A DNA stretch of 64,000 nucleotides from Spirosoma taeanense (lineage in GTDB: Bacteria > Bacteroidota > Bacteroidia > Cytophagales > Spirosomataceae). The position numbers were made by a program, and so were the translations under genes. The stretch is from contig NZ_CP053435.1 of the NCBI RefSeq assembly GCF_013127955.1, forward strand, positions 2,170,001 through 2,234,000, given 5' to 3'. The notes beneath the pieces were generated by a model, which saw only the letters and a program-made list of their open reading frames with translations, did no database searches and was not told the origin of the DNA. Of this stretch, positions 17,444 to 25,203 are shown piece by piece; position 1 is the first letter of the stretch; each line of letters starts with the position of its first letter.

Positions 17444-18274
17444 ATGATTGAACTTGGCCGAATGAACAGGCTTACGGCCCTGCGCGAGACCAGCGTCGGG
17501 TTTTTCCTGGGCGATGACGACGGTAACGACCTGTTGCTGCCCAATAAATACGTACCGACCGGGCTGGCGGTTGGCGACGATATTGACGTATTCATCTATA
17601 CCGATTCCGAAGACCGGCCCATTGCCACCACGCTGACGCCCCACATCCAGCGCGACGAGTTTGCACCCCTGCCGGTGGTGTCGGTTACGAACGTAGGAGC
17701 ATTTCTAAACTGGGGGCTGGAAAAAGATTTGCTCGTGCCGTACCGGGAGCAGAGCCGACCCATGGAGGTAGGGCAGTGGTATGTTGTGTTTCTCTACCTT
17801 GATGAAGACACCGGCCGACTGGTCGCGTCAAGTAAAGTGAGCCGGTTTCTCGACCCCGACGTATCGGGCCTGTTCGAGGGCGATGAAGTCGATCTGCTGG
17901 CTTATGAGATGACGGACCTCGGCGTCAACGTTATTATCAACGACCGTTACCGGGGGCTGCTCTACCATAACGAAATCTTCCGGACGGTGCAGATCGGTGA
18001 CCGCATGCCGGGCTATATCAAACGCATCCGCGACGACGATCGGGTGGACGTTAGTCTGCAACGACCCGGTTTTCAGAACGTAGAGCCAAACGCCCAACGC
18101 ATCTTGGATGCGCTTAAAGCCAACAAAGGCTTTCTGGCCTTGACCGATCACAGTGATCCGCAGGCCATTTATCAGACGCTGGAAATGAGCAAGAAAACCT
18201 TCAAGAAAGCGGTCGGGACGCTTTATAAAGAGCGTAAAATTCTGATCCGGGAGGATGGTATTGCGCTGATGTAA
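17444..18274 (+). CDS. S1 RNA-binding domain protein, CvfB/YitL-like
   Basis: A 276-residue protein made of consecutive S1/OB-type beta-barrel units: residues about 1-65, 70-135 (PVVSVTNVGAFLNWG, then DLLVPYREQ) and 140-210. It ends in a winged-helix-like tail (KTFKKAVGTLYKERKILIREDGIAL). This layout matches CvfB of Gram-positives, an RNA-binding protein affecting virulence gene expression, and the many uncharacterised S1 proteins of Bacteroidota. RNA binding is likely; targets are unknown. The gene is monocistronic, with a 48-bp palindromic terminator behind it. Confidence 0.85.
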   Translation: MIELGRMNRLTALRETSVGFFLGDDDGNDLLLPNKYVPTGLAVGDDIDVFIYTDSEDRPIATTLTPHIQRDEFAPLPVVSVTNVGAFLNWGLEKDLLVPYREQSRPMEVGQWYVVFLYLDEDTGRLVASSKVSRFLDPDVSGLFEGDEVDLLAYEMTDLGVNVIINDRYRGLLYHNEIFRTVQIGDRMPGYIKRIRDDDRVDVSLQRPGFQNVEPNAQRILDALKANKGFLALTDHSDPQAIYQTLEMSKKTFKKAVGTLYKERKILIREDGIALM

Positions 18275-18291
18275 GTGGAGGTTAGCATCAA

Positions 18292-18339
18292 TTAAAACGT
18301 TTGTGGCCCGCCGATATCGGCGGGCCACAAACGTTTTAA
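18292..18339. terminator. perfect 48-nt palindrome, bidirectional terminator
   Basis: Arms 18292-18315 and 18316-18339 are exact complements with no spacer. TTAA and AAAA/TTTT ends flank a GC-rich core (GTGGCCCGCCGAT). It lies between convergent genes and 14 nt from the stop of the minus-strand gene. Confidence 0.85.
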
Positions 18340-18353
18340 CAACTAAAGAAGGT

Positions 18354-19223
18354 TTACACCGACAATTTTTTCATGTACTCGGCATCGTTCTGCATGCTGG
18401 TCATGACCGCCTGCGGATACTCTTCCTGCTCAACCAGGAAATACTTGATGTTGCTGTTCATAGCCGCCCGCAGCGTCTTCTTGAAGTCAACGGCACCCTT
18501 GCCCAGATCATTCTGCACGGGTTTGCCATTCTCTTTCGTGTAATCTTTGATATGGCACAGCTCGTAACGGTTGCCGTATTTTTTCAGGTGATCAATGGTA
18601 TCGACACCCGCTACGTCAATCCAGCACAAATCCAGCTCGAACATCACGTTCTTGGGGTCGGTGTTGGCCAGCAGGTATTCCTGGGGTAGTTTGCCATCGA
18701 GTGGCTTGAATGAGTAATCATGGTTGTGGTAACCAAATTTCAAGCCAGCCTTACGGGCTTCTTCGCCAGCGGCATTGAACTGATCGGCGATTTTTTTCCA
18801 GTCGTCGAACGATTTCTGCGGGCCGATGTATGGGCAGAGCAGGTAAGTCAAACCGGCTCCCTTCGCCATCTCGATGCTCTTTTTCAGCCCGTCGGGTTTG
18901 CTGGTCTGACCCCGGAAATCGAAGTGCGTACTCACCATCTTTACGCCCAGATCGTTGAGGAAGGATTTGATTTCCTTCGGCTGCATGCCCCACAGGAAGC
19001 CCTGTGGTCCGCCATAACTTTCGAATTGTTTATAGCCCATTTTAGCCAGTTGCGTCATGATACCCTTAGGGTCTTTGGGTAGCAGATCGCGAACGCTGTA
19101 TAGCTGAACGCCAAACGGATTGATCGTCTTGGTTGGGGCACCGGCCAGAAGGTCGGGCTGGGAAAGGGCAAAGGCACCGGCTGCCAGCATGCCGGATTGC
19201 TTGAGAAAACTGCGTCGCTGCAT
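18354..19223 (-). CDS. Tat-exported sugar phosphate isomerase/epimerase-like protein
   Basis: A 289-residue AP-endonuclease-2/xylose-isomerase TIM-barrel protein. It starts with a twin-arginine signal (MQRRSFLKQSG, then a hydrophobic stretch ending LLAGAP), so it is probably exported folded. Barrel motifs include FGVQLYSVRD, YKQFESYGG, FGYHNHDYSF, FELDLCWIDVAG and CHIKDYT, which carry the usual metal ligands (Glu, His, Asp). The sugar substrate is unknown. I chose the ATG at 19223, because the upstream extension to 19430 is not conserved and overlaps the divergent rlmI. Confidence 0.86.
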   Translation of the reverse strand: MQRRSFLKQSGMLAAGAFALSQPDLLAGAPTKTINPFGVQLYSVRDLLPKDPKGIMTQLAKMGYKQFESYGGPQGFLWGMQPKEIKSFLNDLGVKMVSTHFDFRGQTSKPDGLKKSIEMAKGAGLTYLLCPYIGPQKSFDDWKKIADQFNAAGEEARKAGLKFGYHNHDYSFKPLDGKLPQEYLLANTDPKNVMFELDLCWIDVAGVDTIDHLKKYGNRYELCHIKDYTKENGKPVQNDLGKGAVDFKKTLRAAMNSNIKYFLVEQEEYPQAVMTSMQNDAEYMKKLSV

Positions 19224-19389
19224 GATTGAAAATGGTTGCGAGTTTAAAACGCAAAGATGGGTCAGTTTTACGCAAAACGAACAGCTTTTTTTATGCGGCA
19301 CTGCGCAAAGCGGATTATAGGGTCCCTGCCAGACAAGCCATTGGAGCAAGAGATTCTGCTGACGCCCGAATGGCAAGCAAAACCTGACG

Positions 19390-19397
19390 TATCTTTG
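19390..19397 (+). promoter_or_regulatory. putative -7 box of rlmI
   Basis: TATCTTTG, an exact TAnnTTTG, 20 nt before the ATG at 19417, which would leave a very short leader. No -33 TTG is seen at normal spacing. Confidence 0.42.
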
Positions 19398-19416
19398 CAG
19401 TCTTTTCCAAAGACGA

Positions 19417-20631
19417 ATGACATTTTCCAAGCTATTTCTGCAAGCCGGGCGCGATGAGGCCGTCCGGCGCTTTCACCCCTGGGTATTTTCGCGGGCTATC
19501 GGACGCTATGAGGGCAACCTGGAGGATGGCGATGTGGTGGAGGTGTATGACAATAAAAAGAAATACCTGGCCACCGGTCATTATCACGACGGCAGCATTG
19601 CGGTGCGGATATTTTCGTTCGGCGCGACCGCAGGCGGACCCGTTACGCCCGATCTGGCTTACTGGACGCAGAAATTAACCCATATCCGCAGTATCCGGCA
19701 GGCAATTGTCGACGCCGAATCAACCAACTGTTACCGGCTCGTGCACGGCGAAGGTGATGGCTGCACAGGCCTGATTGTGGATATGTATAACGGGGTAGCG
19801 GTGCTCCAGGCCCATTCCATTGGTATGCACCGCGAGCGGCAACTCATCACCGACGCGCTGAAAGCCGTCTTTAGCGACGAACTCAAGGCGGTTTACGACA
19901 AAAGTGCCGATACGCTGCCCGACGAATACGGGGCCGGGGTCACAAACAGTTACCTGTATGGCCGCACACCCGTGCCGCATCCGGTTCAGGAAAATGGCAA
20001 TACGTTTCTGGTGGACTGGATCACGGGGCAGAAAACCGGCTTCTTCCTCGACCAGCGCGACAACCGTGCTTTGCTGGCCCGGTACGCGCAGGGCAAAAAG
20101 GTGCTGAATGCCTTCTGTTATTCGGGCGGGTTTTCGGTATATGCCCTCCAGGCCGGTGCCAGTCTGGTTCATTCGGTGGACGTATCGCAGAAGGCAATCG
20201 ACCTGACAAATCAGAATGTAGCGGCTAATTTTGGTGAGGCTGAAAACCGCCAGCGTATTGGTGAACACGAAGCCTATGCCGAGGATGTCATGCACTACCT
20301 CAAAGCCCACGATCATCAATACGACGTGGTCGTGCTTGATCCGCCGGCCTTTGCCAAGAGCCTGTCGGCGCGGCACCGGGCTGTGCAGGGCTACAAACGC
20401 CTGAACGCCGAGGGAATGCGTCGGGTCGCCAAAGGAGGGATTCTGTTTACGTTTTCGTGCTCGCAGGTGGTTGACCGCGAGTTGTTCTACAATACTATTG
20501 TGGCGGCTGCCATCGAAGCCGGACGGCAGGTGCGGGTACTGCACCACCTTAGCCAGCCCGCCGATCACCCCGTGAGTTTGTTTCACCCCGAAGGAGGGTA
20601 CCTGAAAGGGCTCGTGTTGTGGGTTGAATAA
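19417..20631 (+). CDS. rlmI: 23S rRNA (cytosine-C5) methyltransferase RlmI-like
   Basis: A 404-residue SAM-dependent methyltransferase of the RlmI family, which in E. coli makes m5C1962 in 23S rRNA. An N-terminal PUA domain (residues 1-75, RRFHPWVFSRAI) is followed by an RlmI-like middle domain. The Rossmann methyltransferase domain has TGQKTGFFLDQRDNR, the SAM-binding VLNAFCYSGGFSVYAL, DVVVLDPPAFAKS and the catalytic Cys in FSCSQVV. Length is normal. It stands alone on its strand. Confidence 0.92.
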   Translation: MTFSKLFLQAGRDEAVRRFHPWVFSRAIGRYEGNLEDGDVVEVYDNKKKYLATGHYHDGSIAVRIFSFGATAGGPVTPDLAYWTQKLTHIRSIRQAIVDAESTNCYRLVHGEGDGCTGLIVDMYNGVAVLQAHSIGMHRERQLITDALKAVFSDELKAVYDKSADTLPDEYGAGVTNSYLYGRTPVPHPVQENGNTFLVDWITGQKTGFFLDQRDNRALLARYAQGKKVLNAFCYSGGFSVYALQAGASLVHSVDVSQKAIDLTNQNVAANFGEAENRQRIGEHEAYAEDVMHYLKAHDHQYDVVVLDPPAFAKSLSARHRAVQGYKRLNAEGMRRVAKGGILFTFSCSQVVDRELFYNTIVAAAIEAGRQVRVLHHLSQPADHPVSLFHPEGGYLKGLVLWVE

Positions 20632-20741
20632 CTGACCAACCGCCTGAAGGCGTGGCGGGATGCCAACCGTAACCGAAAGGCCCCGCTGGTTGTTGATAGA
20701 GAAAACCCCGGTGCAGCGATACAACGTTACCCGCTTTCCGC

Positions 20742-20749
20742 TAAATTTG
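20742..20749 (+). promoter_or_regulatory. putative -7 box of the PDH E2 gene
   Basis: TAAATTTG, an exact TAnnTTTG, 47 nt before the ATG at 20797. No clear -33 TTG. Confidence 0.42.
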
Positions 20750-20796
20750 GCGCTCGACCCTGTCTCGTTGTCTAACCCGACATTATATAGCTGAAT

Positions 20797-22539
20797 ATGG
20801 CTGAACTAATCCGAATGCCCAAAATGAGCGACACCATGACCGAAGGCGTCATTGCGGAGTGGCACAAAAAAGTGGGCGATAAAGTTAAATCCGGCGACGT
20901 CCTGGCGGAAGTCGAAACCGATAAGGCAACCATGGATCTGGAAGCCTACGAAGAAGGTACGCTGCTTTACATCGGCGTCGAAAAAGGGGCTTCTGTGCCA
21001 GTAGATGGCGTTCTGGCCGTTATTGGTGCCGATGGTGAAGATTATAAAGCCCTGCTCAACGGCTCGAGTGGCGGTAGTCAGGAGGCAGCTGCACCGGCGC
21101 CATCGGCAAATGGTGCTGTGCCCGCACCGAGTGGTACTACCAAGACAGATGAAGTGGCAACGAATCTGCCCGATAAAGAAGCTATATCGGCGGCTCCCGC
21201 CGAAAACGTGAATGCCTCGGTGATCCGGATGCCGAAGATGAGCGACACCATGACCGAAGGGACTATTGTCGCCTGGCATAAGAAAGAAGGTGATACCGTA
21301 AAGTCGGGCGACATCCTGGCGGAAGTCGAAACCGACAAGGCAACCATGGATCTGGAAGCCTATGAAGAAGGTACGCTGCTTTACGTTGGTGTAAAAGAAG
21401 GTTCGTCGGTTGCTGTTGACGACATCATTGCCGTAGTAGGCGAGAAAGGCGCCAACTTCAAAGTCCTGCTCGATGGTGGTGGCAGCGCGGGTGCTCCGGC
21501 GGCTCAGCCAGCCGCTACCGGCGAAGGCGGCAGCGCAACGGCTCAGCAGAACCCACAGGCCAATCTGCCGGCCAACGCCGACACAGACTTGTCGTACGGG
21601 GGTAGCGCGGGCGACGTAACCGAAACCAACGGGCGCGTAAAAGCCTCTCCGCTGGCCAAGCGCATTGCGGAAGAAAAAGGAATCAGTCTGGCTCAGGTAA
21701 AGGGCAGTGGTCCCGAAGGCCGGATTGTGAAAAGCGACGTTGAATCGTTTGTACCGCAGCCGAAGCCCGCAACGGCTCAACCGGCTTCGGCATCTGCTGG
21801 GCAACCCGCTCCGGCTGCGCCACAACCCGAACCGGTTGCCCAGTCAACATCCGTTGGGGGCGAGTACGAAGATGTACCGGTCAGCCAGATGCGCAAAACG
21901 ATTGCGCGCCGGTTGAGCGAAAGCCTGTTCACCGCGCCACACTTCTACCTGACCATGGAAATCAACATGGACAAGGCAATGGAACTGCGGGGTACGGTCA
22001 ACGGGGTCAGCTCGGTCAAGATTTCGTTCAACGACTTCGTGATCAAAGCCGCAGCCGTAGCGCTGAAACAACACCCGAACGTCAATTCGTCCTGGCTCGG
22101 TGACAAGATCCGCAAGTACAAGTACGTAAACATTGGCGTCGCCGTCGCCGTTGATGAAGGTCTGCTGGTGCCCGTGGTACGTAATGCCGACCAGAAAACG
22201 CTCTCGACCATTGCGGGTGAAGTAAAAGAAATGGCGGGTAAAGCCAAAGACAAGAAACTGCAGCCGAAAGACTGGGAAGGCAGCACGTTCTCGATCTCGA
22301 ACCTCGGTATGTTCGGTATTGACGAGTTTACCGCCATCATTAACCCGCCCGATGCCTGCATTCTGGCGGTGGGGGCCATTAAGCAAACCGTGAAGTTTGA
22401 AGGCGAGGTTGCTAAACCCACGAACGTAATGAAGGTTACGCTCTCCTGCGATCACCGCGTCGTAGATGGGGCCACGGGAGCCGCGTTCCTGCAAACCTTC
22501 AAGCAACTGCTCGAAGATCCAATGCGGATGCTGGTATAA
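20797..22539 (+). CDS. pdhC: pyruvate dehydrogenase complex E2, dihydrolipoamide acetyltransferase
   Basis: A 580-residue E2 subunit that moves the acetyl group from E1-bound thiamine to CoA. It has two N-terminal lipoyl domains (residues 1-80 and 142-222) with lipoylated lysines at 43 and 181 in identical ETDKATMDLEAYEEGTLLY segments. Ala/Pro-rich linkers follow, then the E1/E3-binding domain at 282-317 (ASPLAKRIAEEKGISLAQV). The catalytic domain ends with His553 and Asp557 (DHRVVDGATGA). The lipoyl repeats are nearly identical even at DNA level. The other PDH genes are not adjacent. Bacteroidota E2 proteins of this type usually serve pyruvate, but another 2-oxo acid cannot be excluded. Confidence 0.94.
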   Translation: MAELIRMPKMSDTMTEGVIAEWHKKVGDKVKSGDVLAEVETDKATMDLEAYEEGTLLYIGVEKGASVPVDGVLAVIGADGEDYKALLNGSSGGSQEAAAPAPSANGAVPAPSGTTKTDEVATNLPDKEAISAAPAENVNASVIRMPKMSDTMTEGTIVAWHKKEGDTVKSGDILAEVETDKATMDLEAYEEGTLLYVGVKEGSSVAVDDIIAVVGEKGANFKVLLDGGGSAGAPAAQPAATGEGGSATAQQNPQANLPANADTDLSYGGSAGDVTETNGRVKASPLAKRIAEEKGISLAQVKGSGPEGRIVKSDVESFVPQPKPATAQPASASAGQPAPAAPQPEPVAQSTSVGGEYEDVPVSQMRKTIARRLSESLFTAPHFYLTMEINMDKAMELRGTVNGVSSVKISFNDFVIKAAAVALKQHPNVNSSWLGDKIRKYKYVNIGVAVAVDEGLLVPVVRNADQKTLSTIAGEVKEMAGKAKDKKLQPKDWEGSTFSISNLGMFGIDEFTAIINPPDACILAVGAIKQTVKFEGEVAKPTNVMKVTLSCDHRVVDGATGAAFLQTFKQLLEDPMRMLV

Positions 22540-22545
22540 ATTGGG

Positions 22546-22575
22546 GTATGTTTAAACCTGAAGGTTTAAACATAC
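22546..22575. repeat. inverted repeat after the E2 gene
   Basis: GTATGTTTAAACCT at 22546-22559 is an exact complement of 22562-22575, with a 2-base spacer. It forms a first hairpin just before the terminator at 22581. Confidence 0.6.
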
Positions 22576-22580
22576 TGACA

Positions 22581-22620
22581 TAAAAAAGCCGGCCCTGATT
22601 GCTCAGGGCCGGCTTTTTTA
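22581..22620. terminator. bidirectional terminator between E2 and thioredoxin genes
   Basis: Perfect 18-bp arms (22581-22598 and 22603-22620) with a TTGC loop. The ends are AAAAAA on the left and TTTTTT on the right, so it works for both convergent genes. Confidence 0.92.
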
Positions 22621-22637
22621 TGTATCTGCAAGTCAAA

Positions 22638-22967
22638 TTATAAGGCGGCTTGTAGTTTTTGCTCCAGCACGTTGCGCGGAACGGCACCAATCACTTTATC
22701 GATCAGCTGACCATTCTTGAACACCATCAGGGTGGGAATGCTCCGGATACCAAACTGGGCCGGAATGCGGGCGTTCTGGTCAACGTCCATTTTAGCGACA
22801 ACGGCTTTGCCTTCGTATTCGCCGGCGAGTTGTTCTACGACCGGGCCGATCATCTTACAGGGGCCACACCATTCAGCCCAAAAATCTACTAAAACCGGCT
22901 TATCGGAATTAATCAGTTCGTTGAAGTTCGCATCGGTCGCTTCGACGGCATAGGATCCTGCTGCCAT
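22638..22967 (-). CDS. trxA: thioredoxin
   Basis: A 109-residue thioredoxin, the usual length. The active site is FWAEWCGPCK, with the cis-proline loop SIPTLMVFKNGQ. It is a cytosolic disulfide reductase for ribonucleotide reductase and other partners. I chose the ATG at 22967, since the upstream extension to 23021 is not conserved. Confidence 0.95.
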   Translation of the reverse strand: MAAGSYAVEATDANFNELINSDKPVLVDFWAEWCGPCKMIGPVVEQLAGEYEGKAVVAKMDVDQNARIPAQFGIRSIPTLMVFKNGQLIDKVIGAVPRNVLEQKLQAAL

Positions 22968-23043
22968 GAGTGAAATCTGTTTATTAGTTGAACTTGTTTC
23001 AACAGCATAAACGGTTTTCAATGGGATTAGTTCCTGAATTCGA

Positions 23044-23072
23044 TTGCCCGGCAGTCAGGCAATTGCCGGGCT
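23044..23072 (-). terminator. possible terminator of the sterol desaturase-like gene
   Basis: An 8-bp GC stem (GCCCGGCA at 23046-23053 with 23064-23071) begins at the stop codon of the minus-strand gene. The T tract is poor. Confidence 0.4.
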
Positions 23073-23931
23073 ACGTAACCGATTCGCTTTTAACCGAACT
23101 GGGCTTCGATTCACCGACCGGCGAACGGTAGCGCTGGAACGGAATTTTCAGCAGACTGCCGATGTGGGAGTGTTCGTGCGGTTCCGGGTGGGTATCAATC
23201 CCGTAGCGCAGGTCCTTACCCGCCATTTCATGATACGTACCAAAGAGCCGATCCCAGTACGGGAAAATATTGCCGTAGTTGGTGTTCGTAACCGGCAAAA
23301 CGTAATGATGATGCACGTGATGCATGTTCGGCGTTACGATCAGCAAACCCAGCAGCCGGTCGGCCCAGCGCGGCAGTTCGATGTTGGCGTGGTTAAACTG
23401 CGAGAGCATGACCGACAGGGCTTGGTACAGGAAAACGAGCCACATCGGTGCCCCGGTCAGCAGAACGGCCAGCGTCGTGAAGGCGAACCGGATTACGCTT
23501 TCGCCGGGGTGGTGACGATTGGCCGTCGTCGTATCGACGTAGGCGTCGGTATGGTGAATCAGGTGAAAGCGCCACAGAAACTTTACCTTATGCTCCGTCC
23601 AGTGGGGTAGCCAGGCACCCACCAGGTCGAGCGCCAGCAAACCAACGATAGCCTCGGCCCAGAGCGGCCAGTTGACCCATTGCAGCAGGCCAATCTGGTG
23701 CTTTACGGTCCAGTCGCTCGTTCGAAGCAGGATAAAGGCCAGACAGAAATTAACGATGATGGTTGTGAGCGTAAAGAAGATATTGATTCCGGCATGATGG
23801 ACTTTCCGGTAATCGAAGCGAAATAAGGGCACTGCACTCTCAACCAGCCAGAAGAACGCAATACCGCCCACCAGAATCAGGCTGCGGTGGGAGGAAGGGA
23901 TATGCTCGAAGTAGTTCACTAAACGCTCCAT
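23071..23931 (-). CDS. sterol desaturase / fatty acid hydroxylase family protein
   Basis: A 286-residue membrane protein with four or more hydrophobic helices. The di-iron histidine boxes are HLIHHTD, NRHHP and MHHVHHHY, as in the fatty acid hydroxylase superfamily. These enzymes use O2 to hydroxylate or desaturate lipids at the membrane. The true substrate is unknown; carotenoid, sterol and fatty acid members exist. Confidence 0.88.
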   Translation of the reverse strand: MERLVNYFEHIPSSHRSLILVGGIAFFWLVESAVPLFRFDYRKVHHAGINIFFTLTTIIVNFCLAFILLRTSDWTVKHQIGLLQWVNWPLWAEAIVGLLALDLVGAWLPHWTEHKVKFLWRFHLIHHTDAYVDTTTANRHHPGESVIRFAFTTLAVLLTGAPMWLVFLYQALSVMLSQFNHANIELPRWADRLLGLLIVTPNMHHVHHHYVLPVTNTNYGNIFPYWDRLFGTYHEMAGKDLRYGIDTHPEPHEHSHIGSLLKIPFQRYRSPVGESKPSSVKSESVT

Positions 23932-23961
23932 ATTCTTGGATAAATCAGGGAATCAATTTAA

Positions 23962-23969
23962 CAAAAATA
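23962..23969 (-). promoter_or_regulatory. putative -7 box of the sterol desaturase-like gene
   Basis: On the minus strand this reads TATTTTTG, an exact TAnnTTTG, 30 nt before the ATG at 23931. A TTTG lies 14 nt further upstream, which is too close to be typical. Confidence 0.4.
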
Positions 23970-24091
23970 CAGAAAATTGTTTGCAAAGCAGAGGCTGAAT
24001 GAAGGGCTAAACCTACGGCCAGTTTGCTGAATTCGGTTTTCGGTGGTTGGTTTGCAGACTGAATTAACCGCAATCAACAAACCGGCTTTAT

Positions 24092-24607
24092 ATGCCTCAA
24101 CCAAAACACGCCCGCGACTCTATAACGGTCATGACCGAGATGGTGCTGCCCAACGACACCAATACGCTCAACAACCTGATGGGCGGGCGCCTGCTGCACT
24201 TCATGGACATTGCTGCTGCTATTGCCGCGCAGAAACATTCCAACCGGATTGTCGTGACGGCCTCCGTCGATAACGTATCGTTTGCCGAACCCATCCGACT
24301 GGGTAATATCGTTACGATGAAGGCACAGGTTACCCGTGCCTTCAGTTCCTCCATGGAAGTGTTTATTGAAGTATGGGCCGAGGATATTCCGGCGGGTATC
24401 CGGGTCAGCACCAACAGCGCCTTCTATACATTCGTGGCCGTAGATCAGAGCGGCCGACCCATTGAGGTACCGGCCGTCATTCCGCAAACCGATGAGGAAA
24501 AAAATCGTTACGAAAGCGCCCTGCGCCGTCGGCAGCTCCGGCTGGTGCTGGCCGGACGAATGAACGCTCAGGACGCCAAGGAGTTACGTGAGTATCTGAA
24601 AGTCTGA
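24092..24607 (+). CDS. acyl-CoA thioesterase (hotdog fold)
   Basis: A 171-residue single-hotdog protein of the BFIT/YciA-like acyl-CoA hydrolase family. The signature is near the start (LPNDTNTLNNLMGGRLLHFMD), followed by DNVSFAEPIRLGNIV. It hydrolyses acyl-CoA to free acid and CoA, and chain preference is unknown. Its stop abuts the stop of the convergent gene at 24608 with no gap. Confidence 0.88.
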   Translation: MPQPKHARDSITVMTEMVLPNDTNTLNNLMGGRLLHFMDIAAAIAAQKHSNRIVVTASVDNVSFAEPIRLGNIVTMKAQVTRAFSSSMEVFIEVWAEDIPAGIRVSTNSAFYTFVAVDQSGRPIEVPAVIPQTDEEKNRYESALRRRQLRLVLAGRMNAQDAKELREYLKV

Positions 24608-25129
24608 TTACTGCGCCAGCCGTAACGACTGCCACGTAACCATCTGCCACTGCGAGCCGTTGCGAACGTACACATCGGTATAGCGTAGCCGCGTATTGAT
24701 GGATTCACCATTGTTCGTTGCCTTAATCATACAGATACCGTTGACAACGGCGGTGTTGCCGTACACGCGGATTTTCTGTTCCAGAATATCAATGGCGTCG
24801 TACTGGGATTTGCCATCGCGAATAGACTGGATATACGACTGCTTAGTATCGGTGCCGCCGTGGGAATGCGTATAAACCAGGTCATCAGCAAGGAGTTGAT
24901 TTAGCACCGCGTAGTCTTTGTTGACCTGCGCATTGAACCGGTGTCGCTCGGCGTTGGCAATTGCTTTTTCGTCGGCTGTGCTGGTCGATGCCGATGAAGA
25001 CAGGGAAACGGCCGCGGTAGTACCCGGTTTGTTCTTGGCCGCCTTGGTGGCTCCGGCTGAGGTAGAAACAGCCTGCGCATACGCGAAGGACGCCGAAAAC
25101 AGCAGGCAGAGAGTCAGAAATGATTTCAT
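24608..25129 (-). CDS. exported NTF2-like (SnoaL/DUF4440) protein
   Basis: A 173-residue protein with a signal peptide (MKSFLTLCLLFSASFAYAQ) and a low-complexity Ser/Ala/Thr stretch to about residue 50. An NTF2-like domain follows (AQVNKDYAVLNQLLADDLVYTHSHGG, then WQMVTWQSLRL). Members of this fold include enzymes and binding proteins. No specific function can be assigned. Confidence 0.75.
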   Translation of the reverse strand: MKSFLTLCLLFSASFAYAQAVSTSAGATKAAKNKPGTTAAVSLSSSASTSTADEKAIANAERHRFNAQVNKDYAVLNQLLADDLVYTHSHGGTDTKQSYIQSIRDGKSQYDAIDILEQKIRVYGNTAVVNGICMIKATNNGESINTRLRYTDVYVRNGSQWQMVTWQSLRLAQ

Positions 25130-25142
25130 GGCTTAAAAACGT

Positions 25143-25179
25143 TTCAGAGCTTCTGTAGATGAATAACAGAAGCTCTGAA
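25143..25179 (-). terminator. terminator of the serine hydrolase gene
   Basis: Perfect 14-bp arms (25143-25156 and 25166-25179) with a 9-base loop. On the minus strand ACGTTTTT follows. It separates two minus-strand genes. Confidence 0.78.
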
Positions 25180-25203
25180 TGAAAAGAAGGACAACGTTCG
25201 GTT

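Noticed and set aside
17236-17451. A 71-codon open frame
   Set aside because: Overlaps the next gene start, and has no motif, promoter or conserved look.
20806-21825. A 339-codon open frame antisense to the PDH E2 gene
   Set aside because: Mirror of the repetitive lipoyl domains; its internal repeats simply reflect them.
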